Below, piece by piece: positions 30,561-43,537 of a stretch of DNA of 64,000 bases (positions are counted from its first letter, which is position 1; each line of letters starts with the position of its first letter). The notes below the pieces were generated by a model. It worked only from the letters and a program-made list of their open reading frames with translations, ran no database searches and had not been told where the DNA came from. A program made the position numbers and the translations under genes. This stretch comes from Bactrocera neohumeralis (Eukaryota > Arthropoda > Insecta > Diptera > Tephritidae), in the NCBI RefSeq assembly GCF_024586455.1, contig NC_065919.1, positions 33,642,839-33,706,838 of the forward strand. Direction: 5' to 3'.

Positions 30561-33429
30561 AGTAATTTATAACTTTCCAACGCTTTGACAGTTTTAGGCA
30601 AGGAATACAAAATTTACATCCAAGTACTGATACTTTACCTTATCTCCTTCAAATAAACGATTGTAAAACAAAAAATGCATAAAAAACTCTTTAAAAGTGC
30701 ACTACTTGATACTGTAATCAATACTATTATTATCTTTTCCATTCAAACCGGCGCTGAGATAATTATAAAACATTTTACTCTGAGACAACTGTATAATATT
30801 TTTTCTCACCGGTCATATTGACCGACCGCGGTAGGTAGGCCACATAACAAATTATAAATAAAAAATAACTTAAACTAAAGAATGAAGAAAATATTATAGG
30901 CATATTCTAAGAATTGTCATACAAAGTTGTACAAAAGTTTGAAAACGGTCAGTTTGACTGATACTGGTAGGTTTACCGTGCGATTCTGTACTGTGATACA
31001 GTCACAAGTCTCCAAATTTGAATTTTAAGTTAGAGACAATTTTGCTATCCTGTAAGTGACAGTCACAAAATCTACCACATTTTATTATTCAGAGATGTTT
31101 TTACACTTGAATGAAAAAAACATAATTACCAATAAAAAATAAAAATATATGTTGACTTTGTTTCATAATATTTACGAAATTTATGTAAAATTGATTTATT
31201 TTTAAATATTTCGTGTTTGAGTTGCTTACAAAATATAAAAAATGACAATCGATTAATATCTATGATGATCTCAGTATATTCAAAATGGCAAAAGAGTTAT
31301 TTTTAGTTTTGTGACCTGCTAACTATCAAGTCACAAATTTGAGACAATATTTTGAGACTAACGCTAGAGACTGTTTAGTTAATAGTAATTAGTCACAAAT
31401 TGAGATTTTACCTCAAAATGTCTCAAATAGTGACTGGAGACTGCTTACAGAATCTACACACATTTATTTTGAAAATTGATGTTCTTTGATTAGCTTGCGG
31501 GTGGTTTTGTGAATGAAATACATATTTGTTTTTTGATGCTGCTTTAGCAAGAGCATTTGTTAAATCAGTAGGTGTTAAAGTGAAAATTATTTAGTTTAAT
31601 AGTAGTTATACAATCACTTAAAGTAAATAAAGTCCTGCAAGTTATTTGAGTTTCGTATTCTGTCACACGTGTGGCATTTGTCCATGTACTAAATTGGTTC
31701 GTTAATTGAGCTATTTTAGCTCTAGATTAGCCGTTTGGGCAGCAACTAATCTAGCTATCTCCTCTGGGGTGAAATTACCAACTGACATTTTTGAAAATTA
31801 ATGTATTATTTCGTCCACTTTAAAAATTTGTATACAATTTTATTTCACCCTTTTTTAAAATACGAGCACTTGTAAGTTTTATTCGTATCAGATTTACATA
31901 ACTGACAGTAATTAAGCTTAAAATATTTCATATTGCTGTGATTATTTCCTATAAAATATTTTTTTATTTCCTTGTTATATGTATATTTAGCTCTTAAATA
32001 ACCTTAAAATATTAGCTTACTACTTTTCGTCCTTCTCTTCTTTACAGCAATCTGGGTTGGTGGTTTTTGAAAAGAAATCATATCTTTCTTGTTGGAAAAC
32101 TCCATACATATAATTTTATATTTTTGTGTGTGTGTGCACATTTTTTATCAACTCAGCATATGCATGTTCAAAGATATTTGAACAGTTTTAAGACAAAACA
32201 AGCTTTGGAGGCGCACAGAATTTGGCAATTGTTTAGGGCGGCAATTGTCTCAGGCCGACCCTACTTATCCCACATTTCCAACATGTTGGATGAAGTGTCG
32301 ACGAGCCTTCTAAGAAATATCTTTGTCCGTGGGCAATTTGCAGTTAGGTACTTTATTTGCATACATGTTTCGTTCAATTTCGTCAGCAGTTGTCGAATCG
32401 TAAACATTTTATCCGATTTGGGATGCTCGCTAGGAAGCATCTTAGAATTGAAATTTAAATCCCTCAACTTTTAAAAATTTTTCGCTGACATTGTTTCCCG
32501 TATGAAAGGTGTTGCGATTTTATAATTCAAATATTTCATCACTCTGGGAAGATGTACCAAAGACATTTATCAGTTAGTCCAATAAATTGCTGGATGTTGA
32601 TTTCAGACACATGAAATTCCTGCTAGGATCCATTTGTATAATGTAAGGTTTGCTCACTGATATTCAGGAAAAATCCTTAGGGAAATATTACAAAAATAAA
32701 CTGTATGGGCGTTTCGCAATTCAAAATCTTCATGTAAGAGTAAAGCCAAAATCAAATATACGAGTACAAATGTACATAAAAATGAACTCCACCTTAAAAC
32801 AAAGGCTTTTTTCGGAAATTTGAATTTGAACTTTGAAAAGAACGCTTGCAATTGTGTTCACTAACTTCACCAAATTTGAAATTAACATAACCTTTTAGAC
32901 AGAATGTCACATCTTAAAAAAATAAAAAACCAGCAATTGTATAAAACGCTTCTTACTAGTAATGTCACATCAAATAAAATTAACAATCTTCTTTTTTTTT
33001 TGCTGTATTGTGTGTTCGGAAGGAGATTGTAACATTTCTGTTACTTGATGTAAAAAAGACTCTATTTAATTTAGTGTGGTGTTTGAACTTATGATATGCA
33101 TCTAAAAATGACATACTTACATACATTTCTGTCAACTCTATTTACCGTATTTATTATTATTATTATTACTTATTATAATTGAAATTACAATAAATGAGAA
33201 ATAACTCTAGCAGCCCTAGTTGTTCGGTTACATTTGGTTAAATAATATATAATTTAAATTTATTTTTTGAATATTTAAAAGTTTTAAATAATTGAAAATG
33301 TGTTTGACATTGTCTTCGTTTGGGGTGTTTAGTATGGATATGGGAACCGTAATGTCCTGGCTTGTTAGTAAGGCAATAAATATAAACTGCTTTATGAAGT
33401 GATATAATAAATTTACATTTTTATACTCT
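30561..33429. other. Long AT-rich region without a recognised gene
   Basis: A GGTCATATTGACC palindrome lies at 30812-30824. Between about 30977 and 31458 the ends GATTCTGTA / TACAGAATC and repeated GTCTCC, AGTCAC and GTCTCAAA words suggest a decayed MITE. On the minus strand at 31788-31700 a frame starts MSVGNFTPEEIARLVAAQTA, which could begin a small Gag-like protein but is soon broken. 32067-32474 is open on both strands, and neither product was recognised. A TTA trinucleotide tract lies near 33148-33175. Confidence 0.45.
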
Positions 33430-34815
33430 TGTAACCAGTTGCCATAGAGTTTTGTTCACCTAACGGTTGTATGTATCACCCAAAAATAAGCGATTTAGAT
33501 ATAGGGTTATACATATACATACATGTCTGTATATAAATGATCAGGATGACGGGAAAAGTTGAAATCCGGTTCACTGTCTGTCTGTCCGTCCATCCATCCG
33601 TGCAAGCTGTAACATGAGTAAAAATATGAGACATCTCGATGAAACTTGGTCCTCCTTAGTACAAAAAAAATTCGAGTTCGTAGATGGGCGTAATCGGAAT
33701 TGGACCACTGCTACGCCCACAAATCACCCTTAACCGAAAACATATAAAGCGCCATAACTAAGCGCTAAATTAATATATAAAGCTGTAATTTGGTACAGAA
33801 GATTGCAGTAGCAAGGGCACCTGTCGGCAAAATGTTTTGAAAAAATGGGCATGGCCCCACCCTCTCACAAATTTAATGTACATACCTCTTTAACCACTTA
33901 AGCATCAAAAACCAAATTTGCTAAATCAAATCTTATAAGAACTTCTACCGAACATGTGAAAATGGATAAAATCGGAGAATAACCCCACTCACTCCCCATA
34001 TAACGGTACTGTTAAAAACTACTAAAAACGATAAATCAATAACTAATTATGCCAGAGATATTAAATTTTACCACCGAGATGGTATGAGAGAGCTTTATGG
34101 GAGCTGGTGTAAAAATGGCACGATGGTCGTTGCATCCCATATCTTGGGACCTTCGACAAAATTTAGTACGTGGCATTCTGCTTACATTCTTATGTTACAT
34201 TACGAATATGAACGAAATCGGGTAACAATCACGCCTACTTCCCATATAGCACAATTTTAAATTCCACTTGATTCGTTCAGTTTCCAGTACACAAAACAAG
34301 AAGCAATTTATATAACGGGATAAAACTTTGCACGAGTAATGTGTTTAGTCTGTGCCATCTTATGACTAAAAGTTTAAATCCAATAAACACTGTTCAAGTC
34401 CCTAGGTACCGAATATTTAGACCCCAGTAACTATAGTTGACTTTTGATCGAAAATGTCGGTCAATGTGTGATATATATAACTGAAATTAAGGGATAATTC
34501 TTCCCTTAAAATGTTAGGTCTGTATGTCAAAAATTGGTTGAATCGGACCAATACTTCCCTTAGCCCCCTTTTACTTAATGAAAATAAGAGTGTGTTTTTT
34601 TCTTTGGCGTTTCTTTGTGCCTAAAATAGATAAATTTAAACGAAAGCTTGGCCTAACCCCTATATAACTAATATCAGGATTTTCGAAAATCCGGCTGGCT
34701 TTACTCTATATGATTGGTTTTACACCTTAAAGTAGTTCCCTGACTTTAATTCTTGTAAGTTACAAGAATATAAAATGTTCGGTTACACTCGAACTTAGCC
34801 CTTTCTTACTTGTTT
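33430..34815 (+). mobile_element. Dispersed repeat family 'TATACTCTYG', long variant
   Basis: Begins TTTATACTCTTGTAACC and ends TATAAAATGTTCGGTTACA...CTTAGCCCTTTCTTACTTG. The terminal GTTCGG...CGAAC can fold into a small hairpin. It contains a CTGTCTGTC / CCATCCATCC tract, CAAGCTGTAACATGAG, GATGAAACTTGG and GCTACGCCCAC words shared with the copies at 36601, 42075 and 46562. Ends are not inverted repeats of each other. No coding frame. Class unknown. Confidence 0.65.
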
Positions 34816-36600
34816 ATATTATGTTACGTATTTTTTTACATAATGAGGTGAAACAAGAACGCTAACGTGTACTTGTGTCTTTTGAATTCAGGTATTTAAG
34901 CATATACTAGTACAACACCTTTTAAGAGCCTGTACATATGTGAATCCAGTTTTACAAACAACTTAAGTATAATAGATAACTGTTTATTCTAATCTTAATT
35001 TTGACGAAAGTATTCCACAACTTTTTTAATGTGATGATATGTACTATATAGTATAATCCTACTTGGGTTGTAAGCATGCTCTTTTAGTTTCGTTATCCTA
35101 TATATTTATATTTATGAATAGCTTAAATTTTTTGCACCTGCAGAGTTTATTTGGATGAGAAATAGTTACCCATAATTTTTTCTTGATAAATAGTTATGGA
35201 AAACATAATTAATTTGAATACTTGTATAACCGTCTTCACAAAATGCATTAAAGAATATTTTTGTCACATTTCGCACATTGTGAATATTTAACGACTTTAG
35301 GGGTTATAGCAATTCCTAAACTGAGTTTTCGAGAGAAATGAGCACTGCAATTGTTGTGTATATTTGAGTCCTTATCACCCAATCCGCCATTTACTGAAAA
35401 TTTCGATCAGCGTGTTCGATAATTTTTGACGAATGAAAAATTACAATAATGTTCACGGTAAAATATCCTAGAGAAAAAGTTATCCTTATCGGAAAAATTG
35501 CGGTAGGTAAAATCACGCGAACACACATTTTCCGACATTATTATTTATTTATTAGCAAACTAAGAGATTTAGTAGCAAGAACTGCAATTATTTGACAGAC
35601 TCGATTTTCATTTATATTTGATTCGAGTGTTGTTGAAGATTTTCCAGCCACAACGCGACAGAAATTCAGTTTTTCATAAAAGTGTTGAGAAAATTTCCAG
35701 CTGCTTATACGGCCTACTGGTACGACTTCTGAATCACGAATATTTTGTTTGAAAATTGAATATAGTAACTCACCTTAAGGATATCTTTCCGACTGTAAGT
35801 TCACAAAATTGCCTTGGCCTTTAGTGAATCAATTTATTTTTCGAAACACCGAGCACAACATACTTGGCACACGAAAAACTTCAAACAAAGGGAATATTTG
35901 AACAAGCAAATAACTGCATCAATATTGCGACTCTGTTGTTTTTCTGCAGATACTCAGCTGATACTTATACTAGTATTGCAACATTTTTGCATCGAATATA
36001 ATGCCTTGCTATACTGCCGCGGTGATTGAGACTCGAACATCCCCAAAGTCGCAAGTTGGAATTTTAATCTTTTTTAGGTTAGAAGGCATCATTCTGAGAA
36101 AATAAACGCAACTTTGACCACTCGGGCCTAAAGTTTTTTGGGAGAAAAGAAAACGATGTAATTTATATTCTATGATTGATTTTTATAATGTAACTAGAGA
36201 ACCCGTCCACGTTTTACTGTAGCTGACACATAGATAATATTACTAAATACTGTTGAACCAGGGAAATCAACCGGTGAATGAGATTTGCTAATTTGGAAAG
36301 AGGCGAATGAGCACTAGGGCAATGACGACCTAAAGAGGCGAAAGCTCTGTGCAAAGTGGGTGTATCGCAAATTCGAAATTTAACAAAAATAACGAATTGC
36401 TGATTATGGTGAGTGAGTGTTTAAGTGCTATTTAATAGTAATACCACCGAATATTTGCGTAATATTATTATTTATTTATTTTATTTATAATAATTCATAT
36501 AACAAAAAAGAGTTTGGGGGTTTCTAGAGGAAAGTTTTATGCAAGTGTAAAGAAGTGTCGAAAAATAAGATTAAAAAATAAATAAAAACTAAACCAAAAC
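34816..36600. other. AT-rich spacer within duplication unit 1
   Basis: No gene, TIR or known repeat was recognised. Small open frames here (for example 35814-36029) have an identical twin in unit 2 only because the whole unit is duplicated. The same sequence occupies about 40255-42070 in unit 2. Confidence 0.5.
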
Positions 36601-37556
36601 AAGTAAGCAAGGGCTAAGTTCGGGTGTCAGCGAACATTTTATACTCTCGCATGATAAAGTGATAATCGAGATTTCATTATCCGTCATTTACATATTTTTC
36701 AAATACCGTATTTGTGTAAAGTTTTATTCCGCTATCATCATTGGTTCCTAATGTATATATTATACAGAAGAAGGCGTGGTTGTGAACCGATTTCACCCAT
36801 ATTTCGTACATGTCATCAGGGTGTTAAGAAAATATTATATACCGAATTTCATTGAAATCGGTATAGTGGTTCCTGAGATATGGTTTTTGGTCCATAAGTG
36901 GGCGAGGCCACGCCCATTTTCAATTAAAAAAAAAGCCTGGATGCAGCTTCCTTCTGCAATTTCTTCCGTAAAATTTAGTGTTTCTAACGCTGTTTGTTAG
37001 TCGGTTAACGCACTTTTAGTGATTTTCAACATAACCTTTGTATGGGAGGTGGGCGTGGTTATTATCCGATTTCTTCCATTTTTGAACTGTATATGAAAAT
37101 GCCTTAAGAAAACGACTCTGTAGAGTTTGTTTGACAAAGCTATAGTAGTTACCGAGATATGTACAAAAAACTTAGAAGGGGGCGGGGCCACGCCCACTTT
37201 TCCAAAAAAATTACGTTCAAATTTTTCCCTCCCTAATGCGATCCTTTGTGCCAAATTTCACTTTAATATCTTTATTTATGGCTTAGTTATGACACTTTAT
37301 AGGTTTTCGGTTTCCGCCATTTTATGGGCGTGGCGGTGGGCCGATTTTGCCCATCTTCGAACTTAACCTTTTTATGGAGCCAAGGAATACGAGTACCAAG
37401 TTTAATCATGATATCTCAATTTTTACTCAAGTTACAGCTTGCACGGACGGACGGACGGACAGACGGACAGACGGACGGACAGACAGACAGACATTCACCG
37501 TTATATGAACAAAACTATAATACTCTCCTTAGCAACATTGTTGCGAGAGTATAAAA
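36601..37556 (-). mobile_element. Dispersed repeat family, short variant (unit 1)
   Basis: Starts CAAGTAAGCAAGGGCTAAG and TTTTATACTCTCGCATG, and ends TTGCGAGAGTATAA. It contains GGCGTGGTTGTGAACC, GGGGCCACGCCCAC and a (GGAC/GACA)n tract at 37443-37493. The reverse-oriented copy at 46562 has the same two unlike ends. It sits immediately upstream of a hAT start codon at 37559. Confidence 0.7.
37443..37493. repeat. GGAC/GACA tetranucleotide tract
   Basis: Mixed CGGA/CAGA repeats inside the dispersed element. The unit 2 counterpart at 42918-42965 differs in repeat order. Confidence 0.9.
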
Positions 37557-37558
37557 AG

Positions 37559-37630
37559 ATGAAGCGATCAAAAAATCAAAAAACTATTTCATCTTTTTTT
37601 AAAAAACCAAAGCAAAGTGGTCAGTGCTAA
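37559..37630 (+). pseudogene. hAT (ZMYM1-like) first codons, unit 1 copy
   Basis: MKRSKNQKTISSFFKKP then a stop. The MKR...SFFKKP opening is typical of hAT transposases with a TTF-type zinc finger. The body of the gene is not in unit 1; its continuation lies after unit 2 (44770-45520). Confidence 0.6.
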
Positions 37631-37982
37631 AATTTAACTCTAAATCTACTTCCTAAAAACCCAGTTAAATTTGGCAATGCATATTAAGGGTGATTATGGT
37701 TGATTTCAGGAGAAATTATTGATTATGTTAATCTAACATAATCCAAGTCACTGAATTTAAACAAACTACCAGTATGTTATTTATGTATATAAATAACAAA
37801 TACCAATAACAACAATAAGAAATAATAATAAATGTATGTGCATAAATTCTTAAGAAAAGTGTTGACAAATTTAACTAGGTTTTGTAGTAAATCAAATTAC
37901 GCTGTTTAAGTTCATACATGTGTCTGTTGTGATTATGGTTTATGTTTTTCTTCTATGTTGTTTTTTGTCTATTTGTTTAAAT

Positions 37983-38983
37983 CAGGCCCGTCCAACATAA
38001 TTTTGTGAAGGGCCAGGTTTAGCATTTTCATAACCGTAGCGGGCAAAAAAAAAATAAAATGACCTTCAGTTTTGGTATATTTATTTATTTATAAAAAGCA
38101 ACATCATTTAAATCTTAATATATTATTATTAATGTAACTATGGCCTTAGCATATAAAGATATTCTAATTCTTAAAATCTAATTAATGAGATGTCTGAAAT
38201 TTTTTCTGTTTGCACAGCGCATCTATGTCAGCTGGAGTTTTAGAAGTGGCTATGCGCAAAATGCCTTTAAGATGGCTATCTAATAAAGATGATCTGGTTT
38301 TTGATTTGTTAAATTTCATGCGAGAAAACAGCTGCTCGCAAACATATGTACTACCAAATAAAGAAATATGTTGAATAGCCAGCGTAGTACGGTTTGGGTA
38401 TTGACTGGGTGTAATATACTTTTTGTAAAATTCAATTAAGTTTGGAAGACAATATGCTGTTTTTAGATGAGAGCTGCTTTGCAATTCTATTAACTCCAGC
38501 TGTAAACTCTGCGCAGCGCCTTCAATTTCAACATCAAATGGATTTTGAAACACTTTCATGCAGGGAGTTTGTGATTTGAAGTCTGCGAATCTGTCGTCAA
38601 ACTCGTTCCTTAATCTTTGTAACATCAACACGTACTTATCAAAATCCAAGGTATCCTGCTTTCTTGTAGATAAGGTCTCCCAATGAATCAACTGCTTTTG
38701 TTCCAGCTGCTTTTCCAACAACAAAAGCTTTTATGTGAAAGCTAGAACGTGTTCGTATAACTGTGTGCATAGTTGGTCTTTCCCTTGCAGTTTCAAGTTA
38801 AGATCAGAAAGATATTTAGTTATATCAACCAGGAAAGCCAGATCAGCCAACCACTCCTCATCAGTAAGGAAAGTAATTTCTTGGTCTTTGTTGCCAAGAA
38901 AAACCTTTAAGTCATCCAGCAGGGAATAGAATCGATTTAGTGTAGCTGCTCTGCTGAGCCAGCGAACGCGACTGAAGTATACA
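37983..38983 (-). mobile_element. hAT element (GTF2IRD2-like transposase), truncated by duplication breakpoint
   Basis: Begins with the TIR CAGGCCCGTCCAACATA, preceded by GTTTAAAT (37975-37982). It is cut at 38983, where unit 2 starts. The transposase part (38724-38182) is the same as in the complete unit 2 copy, with one visible residue difference (PNRTTL versus PNRTKL). Confidence 0.88.
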
Positions 38984-40254
38984 CCTAACGGTTGTATGTA
39001 TCACCCAAAAATAAGCGATTTAGATATAGGGTTATACATATACATACATGTCTGTATATAAATGATCAGGATGACGGGAAAAGTTGAAATCCGGTTCACT
39101 GTCTGTCTGTCCGTCCATCCATCCGTGCAAGCTGTAACATGAGTAAAAATATGAGACATCTCGATGAAACTTGGTCCTCCTTAGTACAAAAAAAATTCGA
39201 GTTCGTAGATGGGCGTAATCGGAATTGGACCACTGCTACGCCCACAAATCACCCTTAACCGAAAACATATAAAGCGCCATAACTAAGCGCTAAATTAATA
39301 TATAAAGCTGTAATTTGGTACAGAAGATTGCAGTAGCAAGGGCACCTGTCGGCAAAATGTTTTGAAAAAATGGGCATGGCCCCACCCTCTCACAAATTTA
39401 ATGTACATACCTCTTTAACCACTTAAGCATCAAAAACCAAATTTGCTAAATCAAATCTTATAAGAACTTCTACCGAACATGTGAAAATGGATAAAATCGG
39501 AGAATAACCCCACTCACTCCCCATATAACGGTACTGTTAAAAACTACTAAAATGGCACGATGGTCGTTGCATCCCATATCTTGGGACCTTCGACAAAATT
39601 TAGTACGTGGCATTCTGCTTACATTCTTATGTTACATTACGAATATGAACGAAATCGGGTAACAATCACGCCTACTTCCCATATAGCACAATTTTAAATT
39701 CCACTTGATTCGTTCAGTTTCCAGTACACAAAACAAGAAGCAATTTATATAACGGGATAAAACTTTGCACGAGTAATGTGTTTAGTCTGTGCCATCTTAT
39801 GACTAAAAGTTTAAATCCAATAAACACTGTTCAAGTCCCTAGGTACCGAATATTTAGACCCCAGTAACTATAGTTGACTTTTGATCGAAAATGTCGGTCA
39901 ATGTGTGATATATGTACATATAACTGAAATTAAGGGATAATCCTTCTCTTATAATGGTATGTCTGTATGTCAAAAATTGGTTGAATCGGACCAATACTTC
40001 CCTTAGCCCCCTTTTACTTAATGAAAACAAGAGTGTGTTTTTTTCTTTGGCGTTTCTTTGTGCCTAAAATAGATAAATTTAAACGAAAGCTTGGCCTAAC
40101 CCCTATATAACTAATATCAGGATTTTCGAAAATCCGGCTGGCTTTACTCTATATGATTGGTTTTACACCTTAAAGTAGTTCCCTGACTTTAATTCTTGTA
40201 AGTTACAAGAATATAAAATGTTCGGTTACACTCGAACTTAGCCCTTTCTTACTT
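38984..40254 (+). mobile_element. Dispersed repeat family, long variant (unit 2, left end lost)
   Basis: Duplicate of 33459-34815, starting within the element at the duplication breakpoint. It lacks about 89 bases present in unit 1 after AAAACTACTAAA. Confidence 0.75.
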
Positions 40255-42074
40255 GTTTATATTATGTTACGTATTTTTTTACATAATGAGGTGAAACAAG
40301 AACGCTAACGTGTACTTGTGTCTTTTGAATTCAGGTATTTAAGCATATACTAGTACAACACCTTTTAAGAGCCTGTACATATGTGAATCCAGTTTTACAA
40401 ACAACTTTTGGCTATTAACTTTCTCACAGCGTATGTATAATTAAGTATAATAGATAACTGTTTATTCTAATCTTAATTTTGACGAAAGTATTCCACAACT
40501 TTTTTAATGTGATGATATGTACTATATAGTATAATCCTACTTGGGTTGTAAGCATGCTCTTTTAGTTTCGTTATCCTATATATTTATATTTATGAATAGC
40601 TTAAATTTTTTGCACCTGCAGAGTTTATTTGGATGAGAAATAGTTACCCATAATTTTTTCTTGATAAATAGTTATGGAAAACATAATTAATTTGAATACT
40701 TGTATAACCGTCTTCACAAAATGCATTAAAGAATATTTTTGTCACATTTCGCACATTGTGAATATTTAACGACTTTAGGGGTTATAGCAATTCCTAAACT
40801 GAGTTTTCGAGAGAAATGAGCACTGCAATTGTTGTGTATATTTGAGTCCTTATCACCCAATCCGCCATTTACTGAAAATTTCGATCAGCGTGTTCGATAA
40901 TTTTTGACGAATGAAAAATTACAATAATGTTCACGGTAAAATATCCTAGAGAAAAAGTTATCCTTATCGGAAAAATTGCGGTAGGTAAAATCACGCGAAC
41001 ACACATTTTCCGACATTATTATTTATTTATTAGCAAACTAAGAGATTTAGTAGCAAGAACTGCAATTATTTGACAGACTCGATTTTCATTTATATTTGAT
41101 TCGAGTGTTGTTGAAGATTTTCCAGCCACAACGCGACAGAAATTCAGTTTTTCATAAAAGTGTTGAGAAAATTTCCAGCTGCTTATACGGCCTACTGGTA
41201 CGACTTCTGAATCACGAATATTTTGTTTGAAAATTGAATATAGTAACTCACCTTAAGGATATCTTTCCGACTGTAAGTTCACAAAATTGCCTTGGCCTTT
41301 AGTGAATCAATTTATTTTTCGAAACACCGAGCACAACATACTTGGCACACGAAAAACTTCAAACAAAGGGAATATTTGAACAAGCAAATAACTGCATCAA
41401 TATTGCGACTCTGTTGTTTTTCTGCAGATACTCAGCTGATACTTATACTAGTATTGCAACATTTTTGCATCGAATATAATGCCTTGCTATACTGCCGCGG
41501 TGATTGAGACTCGAACATCCCCAAAGTCGCAAGTTGGAATTTTAATCTTTTTTAGGTTAGAAGGCATCATTCTGAGAAAATAAACGCAACTTTGACCACT
41601 CGGGCCTAAAGTTTTTTGGGAGAAAAGAAAACGATGTAATTTATATTCTATGATTGATTTTTATAATGTAACTAGAGAACCCGTCCACGTTTTACTGTAG
41701 CTGACACATAGATAATATTACTAAATACTGTTGAACCAGGGAAATCAACCGGTGAATGAGATTTGCTAATTTGGAAAGAGGCGAATGAGCACTAGGGCAA
41801 TGACGACCTAAAGAGGCGAAAGCTCTGTGCAAAGTGGGTGTATCGCAAATTCGAAATTTAACAAAAATAACGAATTGCTGATTATGGTGAGTGTTTAAGT
41901 GCTATTTAATAGTAATACCACCGAATATTTGCGTAATATTATTATTTATTTATTTTATTTATAATAATTCATGTAACAAAAAAGAGTTTGGGGGTTTCTA
42001 GAGGAAAGTTTTATGCAAGTGTAAAGAAGTGTCGAAAAATAAGATTAAAAAATAAATAAAAACTAAACCAAAAC

Positions 42075-43110
42075 AAGTAAGCAAGGGCTAAGTTCGGGTG
42101 TCAGCGAACATTTTATACTCTCGCATGATAAAGTGATAATCGAGATTTCATTATCCGTCATTTACATATTTTTCAAATACCGTATTTGTGTAAAGTTTTA
42201 TTCCGCTATCATCATTGGTTCCTAATGTATATATTATACAGAAGAAGGCGTGGTTGTGAACCGATTTCACCCATATTTCGTACATGTCATCAGGGTGTTA
42301 AGAAAATATTATATACCGAATTTCATTGAAATCGGTATAGTGGTTCCTGAGATATGGTTTTTGGTCCATAAGTGGGCGAGGCCACGCCCATTTTCAATTA
42401 AAAAAAAAAGCCTGGATGCAGCTTCCTTCTGCAATTTCTTCCGTAAAATTTAGTGTTTCTAACGCTGTTTGTTAGTCGGTTAACGCACTTTTAGTGATTT
42501 TCAACATAACCTTTGTATGGGAGGTGGGCGTGGTTATTATCCGATTTCTTCCATTTTTGAACTGTATATGAAAATGCCTTAAGAAAACGACTCTGTAGAG
42601 TTTGTTTGACAAAGCTATAGTAGTTACCGAGATATGTACAAAAAACTTAGAAGGGGGCGGGGCCACGCCCACTTTTCCAAAAAAATTACGTTCAAATTTT
42701 TCCCTCCCTAATGCGATCCTTTGTGCCAAATTTCACTTTAATATCTTTATTTATGGCTTAGTTATGACACTTTATAGGTTTTCGGTTTCCGCCATTTTAT
42801 GGGCGTGGCGGTGGGCCGATTTTGCCCATCTTCGAACTTAACCTTTTTATGGAGCCAAGGAATACGAGTACCAAGTTTAATCATGATATCTCAATTTTTA
42901 CTCAAGTTACAGCTTGCACGGACGGACAGACGGACGGACAGACGGACGGACAGACAGACAGACATCCGGATTTCAACTCTACTCGTCACCCTGATCACTT
43001 TGGTATATATAACCCTATATCTGACTTTTTTAGTTTTAGGACTTACAAACAACCGTTATATGAACAAAACTATAATACTCTCCTTAGCAACATTGTTGCG
43101 AGAGTATAAA
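42075..43110 (-). mobile_element. Dispersed repeat family, short variant (unit 2, more complete)
   Basis: Same ends as the copy at 36601-37556, but it keeps a further CCGGATTTCAACTCTACTCG...GTTTTAGGACTTACAAAC stretch after the GACA tract (42965-43060). That stretch is also present in the reverse copy at 46562-47525, so unit 1 suffered the deletion. Confidence 0.72.
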
Positions 43111-43113
43111 AAG

Positions 43114-43185
43114 ATGAAGCGATCAAAAAATGAAAAAACTATTTCATCTTTTTTTAAAAAACCAAAGCAAAGTGGTCAGTGCTAA
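43114..43185 (+). pseudogene. hAT (ZMYM1-like) first codons, unit 2 copy
   Basis: MKRSKNEKTISSFFKKP then SGQC and a stop. This is probably the start of the degraded hAT gene whose zinc-finger part lies at 44770-45520, beyond the nested hAT at 43538-44757. Confidence 0.65.
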
Positions 43186-43537
43186 AATTTAACTCTAAAT
43201 CTACTTCCTAAAAACCCAGTTAAATTTGGCAATGCATATTAAGGGTGATTATGGTTGATTTCAGGAGAAATTATTGATTATGTTAATCTAACATAATCCA
43301 AGTCACTGAATTTAAACAAACTACCAGTATGTTATTTATGTATATAAATAACAAATACCAATAACAACAATAAGAAATAATAATAAATGTATGTGCATAA
43401 ATTCTTAAGAAAAGTGTTGACAAATTTAACTAGGTTTTGTAGTAAATCAAATTACGCTGTTTAAGTTCATACATGTGTCTGTTGTGATTATGGTTTATGT
43501 TTTTCTTCTATGTTGTTTTTTGTCTATTTGTTTAAAT

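Larger units (their letters stand above)
33459..38983. repeat. Tandem duplication, unit 1 (5525 bp)
   Basis: Near-identical by eye to 38984-44537. Unit 1 begins CCTAACGG inside a dispersed repeat and ends GAAGTATACA inside a hAT element. Differences seen: unit 1 has about 89 bases after 34021 that unit 2 lacks, lacks 36 bases present in unit 2 near 40410, and lacks about 95 bases after the GACA tract near 37490. Breakpoints share only CA. A real duplication or an unmerged second haplotype are both possible. Confidence 0.93.

Noticed and set aside
32067..32474. Possible envelope-like fragment on the minus strand (NCPRTKIFLRR region)
   Set aside because: A vague resemblance around a basic site only. 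It is too short and lacks supporting domains, so no call was made.
35814..36029. 71-codon frame conserved at 41292-41507
   Set aside because: Identity is due to the whole 5.5-kb unit being duplicated. It has no motif or coding signature.
37127..37366. Frames conserved among the dispersed repeats (also 42602-42841, 46777-47088)
   Set aside because: They follow repeat sequence including CGCCCAC blocks on both strands, and copies carry indels. Not protein-coding.
37443..37493. CRISPR-like array
   Set aside because: It is a tetranucleotide (GGAC/GACA) tract without spacers, in a eukaryotic repeat.
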